Assembly (NCBI GenBank): GCA_016712525.1 | Contig: JADJQX010000001.1 | Location: forward strand, 744,001 to 808,000 | DNA: 64,000 nt | Direction of reading: 5' to 3' | From: Myxococcales bacterium | Lineage (GTDB): Bacteria > Myxococcota_A > Polyangia > Polyangiales > Polyangiaceae | In this document: positions 1 to 7,137 of the stretch, piece after piece | Layout: each line of letters starts with the position of its first letter | How positions within the stretch are numbered: position 1 is the stretch's first letter | The notes under the pieces: generated by a model | Seen by the model: the letters and a program-made list of their open reading frames with translations, nothing else | Databases searched by the model: none | Told to the model about the DNA's origin: nothing | Position numbers and translations under genes: made by a program

Positions 1-57
1 CCTTCTTCTTCGGGGCCTTGGTCGTCGGTGAAGGGGTCTTGGCAGGCTGTCGGGTCA
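1..57 (-). CDS. Possible N-terminus of a gene leaving the left edge
   Basis: A GTG codon at 57 opens a 19-codon frame to the window edge, reading MTRQPAKTPSPTTKAPKKK. The Lys/Pro/Thr-rich composition is plausible for a basic N-terminal tail. A TTGACA hexamer and a TAGGCT-like hexamer lie just upstream on the same strand, which would give an almost leaderless transcript. Too little sequence is present to name a product, and no Shine-Dalgarno is visible. Confidence 0.3.
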
Positions 58-64
58 CACGACG

Positions 65-95
65 AGCCTACACGCGGCACGCCGGATAGTGTCAA
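65..95 (-). promoter_or_regulatory. Possible sigma70-type promoter for the leftward partial gene
   Basis: Reading leftward, TTGACA (95-90) is a perfect -35 hexamer. TGTAGG/TAGGCT about 17-19 bp downstream is a weak -10. The distance to the GTG at 57 is so short that the mRNA would be leaderless. This is inferred from the hexamer only. Confidence 0.3.
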
Positions 96-172
96 GGGAC
101 GCGTCCGAGCGGACAGGCCAAGAATCGGGATGCAGCTCACCTGCCACGAGGAGCGAGCGAGACGCACGCGAT

Positions 173-447
173 GAGATCCGACCGGATGAGATCCGACCGA
201 GCACGTCAATCGCCGCGGAGCATCGTCGGCAAAGGGCGCAAGAGACCGACCGACGTTGACGCCAAGTTCGCGAAATCACGTCAATCGCCGCGGAGCATCG
301 TCGGCAAAGGGCGCACCGGGAGCTCGCGGCGTGGCTCTGTCGTCACCACGGAGGCGAGATCCGACCGACGTTGACGCCAAGCACGCGAAATCATGCCAGT
401 TCGGGAGAGAGAGCCTGCGCGGAGATCCGACCGACGTTGACGCCAAG
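173..447 (+). repeat. REP-like repeat cluster 1
   Basis: Holds three copies of the REP core (GATCCGACCGACGTTGACGC plus CAAG) at 242-266, 356-381 and 422-447, and two 12-bp fragments at 173-184 and 188-199. Copies are followed by a CGCGAAATCA tail. A segment containing CACGTCAATCGCCGCGGAGC and ATCGTCGGCAAAGGGCGC occurs twice in direct orientation, near 202-239 and 278-315. No plausible gene overlaps; the open frames here are shadows of the repeat. Confidence 0.9.
296..351 (+). repeat. Dispersed repeat module C, copy 1
   Basis: This 56-bp segment (ATCGTCGGCAAAGGGCGC through GTCGTCACCACGG) recurs at 2464-2518 with only a few substitutions and one indel. It is embedded between REP cores here, but in the second place it abuts the start of a LuxR-type gene. 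The two copies are read in different frames, so they are not conserved coding sequence. Confidence 0.8.
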
Positions 448-470
448 CGCGCGAGACCGCGGTGGCGGCA

Positions 471-508
471 GGTGGCCGGGCCACCCCATGGCCTGGCCGG
501 GCCACATG
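471..508. repeat. Paired palindrome module, copy 1
   Basis: GGTGGCCGGGCCACC (471-485) is followed directly by a second palindromic block, TGGCCTGGCCGGGCCA. Each can fold into a short GC hairpin, and the two are near reverse complements of each other. Similar pairs lie at 4556-4587 and 5644-5679. In all three cases the pair stands downstream of REP-family sequence, so it looks like one module of a composite intergenic element. Confidence 0.75.
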
Positions 509-570
509 CTCGGACGCCATGACATCGGAGCGTAGGCGCGGGCCGGGGAGACACGACAGCCCACCTTCCC

Positions 571-990
571 ATCCGTACCGAGGCTCTCCCCTATCCGTAC
601 CGAGGCCTTCCCCTATCCGTACCGAGGCCCTCCCCTATCCGTACCGAGCTTCCAGTATCCGTACGGGAGACGCCCGACCCCAAACGGAGCTCCTCCCCAT
701 TCGAACGAGGCGCCCGGGACGTCGAACGGCGCGCTGCCGGGCCCGTACCAAGCGAAACCGGAGGCCGTACGAACGCGCCTCCCATCCGTACCGAGGCGAT
801 CGGGCCCGTACCGCGCCGGACACCCATGGCAACGGCGCTCTTCGGGATGGCAACGGGACGTGTCGACGTGACCACGGCGCCCCTCGGCATGGCAACGACC
901 GGCGCGGGGGTGCGAACGCCGCGCGAGCGAGCGACGACCGACCCTAAGGGGATGCGAACGGCGCGTGCGTTGGCGCATACGGCGGGGGAC
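571..990 (+). repeat. Decaying ~22-bp tandem array
   Basis: Four left-hand units starting at 571, 593, 615 and 637 share ATCCGTACCGAGGC and are almost identical with a 22-bp period. To the right the same unit is recognisable but degenerate, for example at 657, 699, 743, 765, 784 (nearly intact again), 806, 826, 847, 889 and 910, with spacing of about 16-26 bp. The period is not a multiple of three and there are no unique spacers, so it is neither coding nor CRISPR. It fills the gap upstream of the gene at 1150. Function is unknown. Confidence 0.75.
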
Positions 991-1149
991 GGCGCGCGAA
1001 CGAGCGACGAACGCAGGGCAAAAACCGAGGGACGACGAAATCGGAGGGGCCTCGTCGAATTTTCGCAACAACGGGGGCGGGCCTGCCGAGACGGGGGTGT
1101 GGCGAACGTCGGAATCGACCGGCGCTCGACCCGAGAAGAACAGGTAACG

Positions 1150-2037
1150 ATGGCGACTCTCTCCCCCCGCGCGGCCAAGACCACCAAGCCGGCGAAAAAA
1201 CCCTCGCAGAAGCCCGCGATCACGACCGCGTCGGTGACGCTCCTCCTCCCCGAGGGGCACACGGCGGCGTCGTTCGTGGCCGAGCACCAGCTCCTCCTCC
1301 AGCCCATTCCGATCACCGAGCATAGGCTCCCGCCGAACGTGCTCGTCCACCACGGCAAGCTCCTGCTCGACGCCGTGAAGCCGCACACGAGCGCCCTGCT
1401 CGCCGTGGGCCTCGACCCGATGTACCTGTCCGAGCTGCCCAAACGCATTCTGCTCGTGCAGGCGACGCAGACGCTCCGGCAGATGCAGCGCACTTCGTAC
1501 ACCGCCGAAGAGAACGCGACCATCGAGAAGGCCGAGGCCCACCGCCGCGAGATGATGCGCATCGCCCGCTACGCGTTCCGCGCGCTGCCGGACGTGCAAC
1601 AGACCCTCACCAAGATCCAAGAGGGCAGTGGCGTCGCCGACACCATCGAGGACTTTGGCGCGCTCATCCACCTCTTCACCGAGCACCGCGCCCTCGTCAC
1701 CAAAGTACGCGTCGACGTCGACGCCACGATCGCGACGGCGCGCGACCACGTGCGCGCCTTGAGCGAGGTCGCGAGCCTCCGCACCCGCCGCGCCAAGGGC
1801 GGCCTCTCCGAGGTCATCCTGCGCAAGAAGGCGATGGCCTATGCGCTCGAGGCCCTCCGCGAGGTCCGCGACGCCGCCACCTTCGCGCTCGCGAGCGACG
1901 AGAAGCTCATGGCCGTCCTCCAGGGGCTCGGCACCCTCGAGCGCGCCACGCGCGAAGCCGCCATGAGCGAGGACGACACCGAAGAAGACACCTCGATCGA
2001 CGACGACACCGAAGAGGACTCGGCGCCCACCGAGTGA
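1150..2037 (+). CDS. Hypothetical cytoplasmic protein with acidic C-terminal tail
   Basis: This is a 295-aa protein I do not recognise. The first 20 residues are Lys/Pro/Ala-rich, the middle is predicted to be largely helical with many Leu/Ala/Glu/Arg, and the last 20 residues are a strongly acidic Asp/Glu/Thr tail. No signal peptide, membrane segment or enzyme motif is visible. The start at 1150 is preferred over the longer open frame because that frame runs back through the 22-bp tandem array, and GAGAAGAACAGG lies just before the ATG. A hairpin terminator follows at 2096, so it is probably transcribed alone. Confidence 0.8.
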   Translation: MATLSPRAAKTTKPAKKPSQKPAITTASVTLLLPEGHTAASFVAEHQLLLQPIPITEHRLPPNVLVHHGKLLLDAVKPHTSALLAVGLDPMYLSELPKRILLVQATQTLRQMQRTSYTAEENATIEKAEAHRREMMRIARYAFRALPDVQQTLTKIQEGSGVADTIEDFGALIHLFTEHRALVTKVRVDVDATIATARDHVRALSEVASLRTRRAKGGLSEVILRKKAMAYALEALREVRDAATFALASDEKLMAVLQGLGTLERATREAAMSEDDTEEDTSIDDDTEEDSAPTE

Positions 2038-2095
2038 CCTCACGACAGCAAGGCCGGTCCCCCGGCCCGGACGAGGCCCGCCGAGCCCTCGAACG

Positions 2096-2127
2096 AGCCC
2101 CGAGCCCCCTCGGGGCTTTCGTGTTTT
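2096..2127 (+). terminator. Intrinsic terminator after the 1150-2037 gene
   Basis: AGCCCCGAG (2096-2104) and CTCGGGGCT (2109-2117) form a perfect 9-bp stem with a CCCC loop, followed by TTCGTGTTTT. This is the clearest Rho-independent terminator in the window. Confidence 0.8.
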
Positions 2128-2210
2128 GGGCGCGCCCTCGTGGTGATCGGCGCGGGCGTGCCCTTCCGACGCGGGCCCGGGCACGCGGGAGAGATCCGAG
2201 GGACGCCAGC

Positions 2211-2310
2211 GAGATCCGACCGACGTCAGCGAGATCCGACCGACGTTGACGCCAAGTCCGCGACGTCAGCGAGATCCGACCGACGTTGACGCCAAGTCCG
2301 CGAAATCACG
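2211..2310 (+). repeat. REP-like repeat cluster 2
   Basis: There is a truncated copy at 2211-2230 and full cores at 2231-2256 and 2271-2296, spaced 40 bp apart. The last is followed by TCCGCGAAATCACG. The cluster lies between the terminator at 2096 and the LuxR-type gene at 2528. Confidence 0.9.
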
Positions 2311-2463
2311 TCAGTCCGCCGAGAGGCCCGACCGGTCGCCCGCCAGCGCCCCCCGTCCCCCGACGCGGAGCAACGTTGGTCCCTTGGCGCGGCAAGCGAC
2401 ATCGTTCCCCGTATACTTGGGGCATGACCTTGTCCTCACGGCATGCCCAGGTCCGCGCTGCCC

Positions 2464-2518
2464 CATCGTCGGCAAGGGCGCGCCGGGAGCTCGCGGCGGG
2501 GCTCCGTCGTCACCACGG
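2464..2518 (+). repeat. Dispersed repeat module C, copy 2
   Basis: A near-identical copy of the segment at 296-351. It ends 9 bp before the ATG of the LuxR-type gene, so the repeat occupies its 5' untranslated region and could influence its expression. The open reading frame continues upstream through this repeat, which argues against an earlier start. Confidence 0.8.
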
Positions 2519-2527
2519 GGTCGCGCG

Positions 2528-3526
2528 ATGAGCTCGGCGCTCCGCGTGATCGAGGCCGCGTACGTGCGTCGCGCGTCGGACGAGGCGTGGCTCTCCGAGG
2601 TCGCCGAGGTCGTCGCGAAGGAGATCGGACCGCACGGCGGGGGCGTCGCGTACTTCGTGCGATGGCGGCCTCACGGTGTCCCGGAGACCCGCGGCTGGAC
2701 GCGCGTCGGGACCGCGACCGACGACGACCTCAACTGCTGCCGCGACCAGCACAACGCGCCCATGCCCGAGGAGCTCGTGAAAGACGCGGCCCGCGTCTAC
2801 GCGCGCGGCTCGATCCTCACCGGCTCGCGCGAGGCGTTGCCCGAGATCCTGAAGAAGATCGAGGCGATCCAGGGGGAGATCGAGGACCGGACGGGCAGCT
2901 ACGACTCTCTGAACCTCCTCTGCACCGACGCGACCCACGAGGGCGTGAGCTTCCTTCATCCGTCCCGCGAGGAGGTGCGCACCCACCCGCAGAAGCGCGC
3001 GCTCTGGACACGGGTGGCGGCGCACGTGACGGCGGGGCTACGCATGCAGCGGGCGGCGAGTGGGTCGTCGCTGCTCGACGGTGCGGACGCGATCCTCGAC
3101 TCGGCGGGCCACGTCCTCGACGCCGCCAAGGGCGCCGAAGCGTCCCTCTCGGTGCTCCGAGACGCGGCACGCGACGTGGACCGCGCACGCCTCCGCGGGA
3201 CGGACGAGCACGAAGCGTTGGACCTGTGGCAGTGCCTGTTCTCTGGCGAATACTCCGTCGTGGACCGCTTCGACACCGACGGCAAGCGGCTCTTCGTGGC
3301 GAAGAAGAACGCGCCGATCGCCCGGGGCCCTCGCGCCCTCACGGACCGCGAGCGTCAAGTGGTGGCGCTCGTCGCCGTAGGTCACGCCGACAAGTCCGTC
3401 GCGTACGAGCTCGGGATCGCCGAGGGCACGGTGGCCCGCTACCTCCACGTGGCGCTCCGGAAGCTCGGGATCGCGGACACGAGCGACCTCGGTCTCCTCC
3501 GCGCCGCGATGGGCGACGAGGGGTGA
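2528..3526 (+). CDS. LuxR-type HTH transcriptional regulator
   Basis: A 332-aa protein. The C-terminal 60 residues carry a LuxR/GerE helix-turn-helix (LTDRERQVVALVAVGHADKS..., then GTVARYLHVALRKLGI), so it should bind DNA. The first ~260 residues have no recognised sensor domain and contain a helical stretch around the middle. It is not adjacent to a histidine kinase or a luxI gene. The start at 2528 (MSSALRVIEAAY) was chosen because upstream in-frame sequence is repeat module C. No strong Shine-Dalgarno is seen. The ligand and targets cannot be inferred. Confidence 0.8.
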   Translation: MSSALRVIEAAYVRRASDEAWLSEVAEVVAKEIGPHGGGVAYFVRWRPHGVPETRGWTRVGTATDDDLNCCRDQHNAPMPEELVKDAARVYARGSILTGSREALPEILKKIEAIQGEIEDRTGSYDSLNLLCTDATHEGVSFLHPSREEVRTHPQKRALWTRVAAHVTAGLRMQRAASGSSLLDGADAILDSAGHVLDAAKGAEASLSVLRDAARDVDRARLRGTDEHEALDLWQCLFSGEYSVVDRFDTDGKRLFVAKKNAPIARGPRALTDRERQVVALVAVGHADKSVAYELGIAEGTVARYLHVALRKLGIADTSDLGLLRAAMGDEG

Positions 3527-3570
3527 GGGTAGTCGGCCTCTCCGCTCCGGACGGGACGACCCGCGAGGGG

Positions 3571-3895
3571 GAGATCCGACCGACGTCCGTGCATGGGAAA
3601 ATCTGACCGACACGGGATACGGGAACAAGATCCGACCGAGACGGCGGAGGCAGCAGGCATGCGGGAGAGATCCGACCGACGTTGACGCCAAGTTCGCGAT
3701 ATCCGCCGAGAGATCCGACCGACGTTGACGCCAAGTTCGCGATATCCGCCGAGAGATCCGACCGACGTTGACGCCAAGTTCGCGAAATCACGTCAATCGC
3801 CTTGGCGCCCCCGTCGAGAGATCCCCCGTCGAGAGATCCGACCGACGTTGACGCCAAGTTCGCGATATCACGTCAATCGCCTTGGCGCCCCCGTC
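3571..3895 (+). repeat. REP-like repeat cluster 3 with 43-bp and 80-bp tandem units
   Basis: Full cores lie at 3667-3692, 3710-3735, 3753-3778 and 3833-3858. The first three form a 43-bp tandem repeat (core plus TTCGCGATATCCGCCGA). The last two belong to an 80-bp unit that adds TCACGTCAATCGCCTTGGCG. A truncated copy is at 3571. Another related module (ACACGGGATACGGGAAC, near 3609) recurs at about 5597. The right end runs into the 3' end of the gene on the minus strand at 3873-4253. Confidence 0.9.
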
Positions 3896-4253
3896 GGCGA
3901 ATGGCGGACGCGAGGACGAAGCCCAGGGCGACCACGCAAGCCCCCCACATGGGCGCCGACGAAGAAGAGACCGCGCAGCCCCTAGGCGGCGGCCCCTCGC
4001 AGACGAGGACCGGAGTACCTCGGCACAACCCGCCGTCCGAGAGCGCCACGCCGGCCTCGAGACCGAGCTCGAGGCACCGGTCGATGCAGGTAGCCTTCGT
4101 GTCTCCGTACGAACAACTGTCGCCGATGGACTTGTCGCCGCAACCGTCGGACGACCCCGGCTCGGGACCAGGGAGGACATCGGCGCGGGAGAGTGACGGG
4201 GCAAAGACGAGCGTGAACGCGGCGAGCGCGGCACCCAAGCGAAGGATAGTCAT
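3873..4253 (-). CDS. Small exported protein with C-terminal membrane anchor (MYXO-CTERM-like)
   Basis: A 126-aa protein with an N-terminal signal peptide (MTILRLGAALAAFTLVFAPS, cleavage near SRA-DV). It has a short Cys-containing mature part (SDGCGD, GDSCSYGD, CIDRCLELG) and a C-terminal Cys, hydrophobic helix and Arg-rich end (SAIRRRGRQGD). That tail layout resembles MYXO-CTERM-type surface sorting signals. The start at 4253 follows GAGGTGATCC. The last codons and the TGA lie inside the REP-family sequence TCAATCGCCTTGGCGCCCCC, so the repeat supplies its stop. Function is unknown. Confidence 0.7.
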   Translation of the reverse strand: MTILRLGAALAAFTLVFAPSLSRADVLPGPEPGSSDGCGDKSIGDSCSYGDTKATCIDRCLELGLEAGVALSDGGLCRGTPVLVCEGPPPRGCAVSSSSAPMWGACVVALGFVLASAIRRRGRQGD

Positions 4254-4387
4254 GGAAGGATCACCTCGAGGTCTGCTTGGTCGTCCACGCGTGATCCCAT
4301 TTCGATTTCGCGACGAGCATGTCCGGTCGTGGACAGTCACCCATTCGGTCGGAACCAAGGGAGCAAGAGATGAGATCCGGAGATCTG

Positions 4388-4456
4388 GAGATCCGACCGA
4401 CGTTGACGCCAAGTCCGCGAGATGCGACCGACGTTGACGCCAAGTCCGCGAAATCA
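4388..4456 (+). repeat. REP-like repeat pair (cluster 4)
   Basis: Two cores at 4388-4413 and 4419-4444 (the second reads GATGCGACC), the latter followed by TCCGCGAAATCATGGG. A shorter inverted remnant (GCCAACGTCGGTCGGTCC) is found near 4624-4641, about 40 bp before the phosphatase start. Confidence 0.85.
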
Positions 4457-4555
4457 TGGGAGCGGCGAGCTCCAACCGACGCAGTCACGGCATGGGCACG
4501 GCTCGCGAGCTCCGTCAGACACGGGCACCAGGCACGCGAGACAGCGGAAGCGCGA

Positions 4556-4587
4556 GGTGGCCCGGCCACCCGCATGGCCTGGCCGGG
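4556..4587. repeat. Paired palindrome module, copy 2
   Basis: GGTGGCCCGGCCACC (4556-4570) is followed by ATGGCCTGGCCGGG. The upstream sequence (GACACGGGCACCAGGC ... GACAGCGGAAGCGCGA) is a diverged version of the module before copy 3 at 5644. This supports a composite element rather than chance GC palindromes. Confidence 0.7.
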
Positions 4588-4677
4588 TCATATACTCGAG
4601 CGAGTCGTCTCCGTCCTTCGAGCGCCAACGTCGGTCGGTCCACCACCGGCCCCTGAACACACGAGTCCCGACGCAGA

Positions 4678-5307
4678 ATGCCCCTCAAGATCACGACCGT
4701 CGCCGCCTCCTCCCGCACGGCCACCGAGGACCGGCTCGCCGTGTTCCCGTGCCGCGATGGAGCCGTGGTCGTCGTCGCCGATGGCACCGGAGGCGCCGCA
4801 GGTGGTGGCCGGGCCGCCGACCTTGCCGTGAAGAGCGTCGGCGCCGCGCTCGATCGCGAGACGTTCGACCCGTCCTCGGCCGATCGGTGGATCGAGGTGC
4901 TGGCCGAGGCCGACGCTCTCATCGCCTCCGACCCCGGGGCCGGCGAGACGACGATTGTGGTGGTGTCCATCACCGAGCATGGCCACTTCGCCGGCGCGAG
5001 TTGCGGGGATTCGGGCGCCCTCATCGTCACGACCAGGGAGCACCTCGACGACCTGACGGAGAAGCAGCACCGGAAGCGTCGGCTCGGCTCCGGACGTGCG
5101 CTGCCGGTGCCCTTCTGGTGGCCGAAGCTCGATGGCACCCTGCTCGTCGCGACGGACGGTCTGCTCTCGTACGCTGCGCTCGAGAGGATTGCGCACTTGG
5201 CGGGCGAGCACGACGACCTCGACGCGCTGGGCCGCGCCCTCGTTCGTGCGGTCACGCTCTCGAACGGAAACCTCCAGGACGATCTCGCCCTCGTGCTCGT
5301 CCGCTGA
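4678..5307 (+). CDS. PP2C/PPM-family Ser/Thr protein phosphatase
   Basis: A 209-aa phosphatase domain with no extra domains. Metal-binding PPM motifs are visible: ADGTGG at residues 34-39, ETTIVVVSI near 91, CGDSGALI near 108, ATDGLLS near 157, and a terminal QDDLALVLV. It should dephosphorylate Ser/Thr phosphoproteins using two Mn/Mg ions. The protein is cytoplasmic, with no signal or membrane segment. It may oppose one of the Hanks-type kinases in this genome, but no kinase is adjacent. The start at 4678 lacks a strong Shine-Dalgarno. REP and palindrome modules lie immediately upstream and REP cluster 5 downstream. Confidence 0.85.
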   Translation: MPLKITTVAASSRTATEDRLAVFPCRDGAVVVVADGTGGAAGGGRAADLAVKSVGAALDRETFDPSSADRWIEVLAEADALIASDPGAGETTIVVVSITEHGHFAGASCGDSGALIVTTREHLDDLTEKQHRKRRLGSGRALPVPFWWPKLDGTLLVATDGLLSYAALERIAHLAGEHDDLDALGRALVRAVTLSNGNLQDDLALVLVR

Positions 5308-5439
5308 CGGGGCCACCAAACGAGCGAGGAAGGTCTGACCGGAAGGTCTGAACCCCGACTCCCCGCGAAGACCGCAGAAATCCGACAAGCCGTATCGGGT
5401 TCCGTGACGCGCCGTCGACCCGGGCGAAGCTTTCAAATG

Positions 5440-5573
5440 GAGATCCGACCGAAATGGAGATCAATGGAGATCCGACCGACGTTGACGCCAAGTCCGCGAT
5501 ATCAGGGGGGAGATCCGACCGACGTCAGGGGGGGAGATCCGACCGACGTTGACGCCAAGTCCGCGAAATCACG
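5440..5573 (+). repeat. REP-like repeat cluster 5, left flank of the transposase
   Basis: Fragments lie at 5440-5451 and 5510-5525, and full cores at 5467-5492 and 5534-5559, the last followed by TCCGCGAAATCACG. All are in plus orientation. The REPs on the other side of the transposase gene are in minus orientation, so the gene is bracketed by inverted copies. Confidence 0.9.
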
Positions 5574-5576
5574 GGG

Positions 5577-5680
5577 GTGCATTGGAGAATCTTACCGACA
5601 CGGGATACGGGAACGAGATTCGACAGAAACGGCGGAGGCGTCGGGTGGCCAGGCCACCCCCAAAATGTGGCCTGGCCACC
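5577..5680 (+). repeat. Composite module with paired palindromes, copy 3
   Basis: GTGCATTGG through ACGGCGGAGGC (5577-5638) closely matches 3589-3650, including the exact string CCGACACGGGATACGGGAAC. It is followed by a perfect odd palindrome GGTGGCCAGGCCACC (5644-5658) and GTGGCCTGGCCAC (5667-5679). These two palindromes are reverse complements of each other and could pair into one longer hairpin. The module ends about 70 bp before the transposase start. Confidence 0.8.
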
Positions 5681-5749
5681 CAGAAGATCCCATTCTGCCC
5701 GACATTTCCCGCAATTTCGCGTTGGCCCGCGACGTGCCTAGTGGGCGGT

Positions 5750-6667
5750 ATGTCCAACCCTCGTCGCATCGTTCCGGGCACCACCTACCTCGTCACGCGC
5801 AGGACCACGCGCCGCTACTTCCTCTTGAACCCGGACAAGCGGCGCATGCTGCTCGCGTTCTACTGGTACGCGACCGCCGTGCTCGCCGCAGAGTTCGGCA
5901 TCGAGATCCATGCGGTGCAGATGCTCTCGAACCACCTTCACGAGGTGCTGACCGACACGCGCGGTGAGCTGCCAAAATTCCTTTCGCAGAGAAATCGCCT
6001 GCTCGCGAACGCCATCAAGGTGCTGCGTGGGTGGCCCGAGGAGGTCTTTTCGCGCGAGGGTGCGAGCGTGGTGGCGCTCTATGGCGAGGATGCGGTGCTG
6101 CAGAAGATCGGCTACACGCTCGCGAACGTGGTCGAAGCGGGCCTCGTCTCGAGCCCCGAGGATTGGCCGGGTGTGACGCTCGCGGCGACCGACATCGGCA
6201 CGCGCACGTTCCGTGTGGCGCGGCCCGAGGTGTACTTCGACGCGGAGAACACGCGTTGGCCTGCCATGGCCGAGATCGCGATCACGGTGCCGCGCTCGCT
6301 CGAGGCGAGCTCCGGTCACGAAGGGGCGCGGGAGCGCATCGTCTCCGCGGTGAACGCGGCGGTCGAGAAGGCGCGCATCGTGGCGCGGAAGGCGGGCAAG
6401 TTCGTGCGCTCGCTCGAGTGGATTTTCGCTGTGCCGCATACGACGCGTGCGTCGTCGTTCGAGAAGGAAGGGGCGCGGAACCCGAGCTTCGCGGCGGGCG
6501 GGAACGTCGAGATGGCCGTGCGCGCGATGAAGGAGCGGGCGGCGTTCTTGGGGGCGTACCGGGAGGCGTTCGCGAAGTTGAGGAACGCGGTGCGGGATGT
6601 GTTGTTTCCAGCGGGGACGTGGCGCCTCTTCCGCGAACTCGGCGTCAACGTGGTTTCAACCACTTAG
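5750..6667 (+). CDS. RAYT-like HUH (Y1/IS200-superfamily) transposase
   Basis: A 305-aa protein. The N-terminal half has the layout of REP-associated tyrosine transposases: RRIVPGTTYLVTRR at 5-18, FGIEIHAVQMLSNHLHEVL with the HUH motif HLH at 62-64, then LPKFLSQRN and a long C-terminal extension. Family members nick single-stranded DNA at REP hairpins. Here the helix after the HUH motif (about residues 73-90) has no obvious tyrosine, so catalytic competence is uncertain. The start at 5750 follows from the family N-terminus; upstream in-frame sequence is repeat. The last codons and TAG lie inside an inverted REP copy. REP copies flank it on both sides. No IS ends or second transposase are seen. 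Confidence 0.75.
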   Translation: MSNPRRIVPGTTYLVTRRTTRRYFLLNPDKRRMLLAFYWYATAVLAAEFGIEIHAVQMLSNHLHEVLTDTRGELPKFLSQRNRLLANAIKVLRGWPEEVFSREGASVVALYGEDAVLQKIGYTLANVVEAGLVSSPEDWPGVTLAATDIGTRTFRVARPEVYFDAENTRWPAMAEIAITVPRSLEASSGHEGARERIVSAVNAAVEKARIVARKAGKFVRSLEWIFAVPHTTRASSFEKEGARNPSFAAGGNVEMAVRAMKERAAFLGAYREAFAKLRNAVRDVLFPAGTWRLFRELGVNVVSTT

Positions 6668-6693
6668 CGCCAACGTCGGTCGGATCTTCCCGC
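6650..6693 (-). repeat. Inverted REP copy overlapping the transposase stop codon
   Basis: Read on the minus strand this is GAAGATCCGACCGACGTTGG followed by CGCTAAGT and then GTGGTTGAAACCAC, a diverged REP with its GAAA-CAC tail. GTGGTT/AACCAC (6650-6663) also forms a small hairpin. The TAG stop of the transposase sits within it. It is the 3' end of the 382-bp unit that is duplicated downstream. Confidence 0.8.
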
Positions 6694-6705
6694 CGCGCCG
6701 CCGCG

Positions 6706-7061
6706 CCGGTCACGAAGGGGCGCGGGAGCGCATCGTCTCCGCGGTGAACTCGGCGGTCGAGAAGGCGCGCATCGTGGCGCGCAAGGCGGGGAAGTTCGTG
6801 CGCTCGCTCGAGTGGATCTTTGCGGTGCCGCACACGACGCGTGCGTCGTCGTTCGAGAAGGAAGGGGCGCGGAACCCGAGCTTCGCGGCGGGCGGGAACG
6901 TCGAGATGGCCGTGCGCGCGATGAAGGAGCGGGCGGCGTTCTTGGGGGCGTACCGGGAGGCGTTCGCGAAGTTGAGGAACGCGGTGCGGGATGTGCTGTT
7001 TCCAGCGGGGACGTGGCGCCTCTTCCGCGAGCTCGGCGTCAACGTGGTTTCAACCACTTAG
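6706..7061 (+). pseudogene. Duplicated 3' fragment of the RAYT-like transposase
   Basis: Sequence 6706-7087 repeats 6312-6693 at a constant offset of 394 bp with only a handful of substitutions, leaving a 12-bp spacer (CGCGCCGCCGCG). It encodes the C-terminal ~118 residues of the transposase (from GHEGARERIVSAVN to ELGVNVVSTT) in frame and with the same TAG, but lacks the HUH domain and any start signal. The substitutions are mostly silent (for example ATTTTCGCT/ATCTTTGCG for Ile-Phe-Ala; one gives Ala to Ser). It is probably a recombination product rather than an expressed gene. Confidence 0.85.
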
Positions 7062-7137
7062 CGCCAACGTCGGTCGGATCTTCCCGCAACGTCGGTCGGA
7101 TCTTCCCGCAACTTAGCGCCAACGTCGGTCGGATCTT
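7060..7137 (-). repeat. Inverted REP array, right flank of the transposase
   Basis: Three minus-strand REP cores lie in succession, ending at about 7082, 7104 and 7137, each showing ACGTCGGTCGGATCTTC. With the copy at 6650-6693 they form the right flank facing the plus-orientation cluster at 5440-5573. The gene at 7188 (minus strand) ends shortly after. Confidence 0.85.

Noticed and set aside
591..2184. Long minus-strand open frames antisense to the 1150 gene and array
   Set aside because: They are Arg-rich GC-skew shadows; the plus-strand gene has a ribosome-binding site, sensible composition and a terminator.
3667..3895. CRISPR-like array in REP cluster 3
   Set aside because: The units are 43 bp with the linker itself repeated, so there are no unique spacers, and no cas gene is present.
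5549..5749. Longer N-terminus of the transposase
   Set aside because: This part translates the REP and palindrome modules and is not like the family N-terminus.
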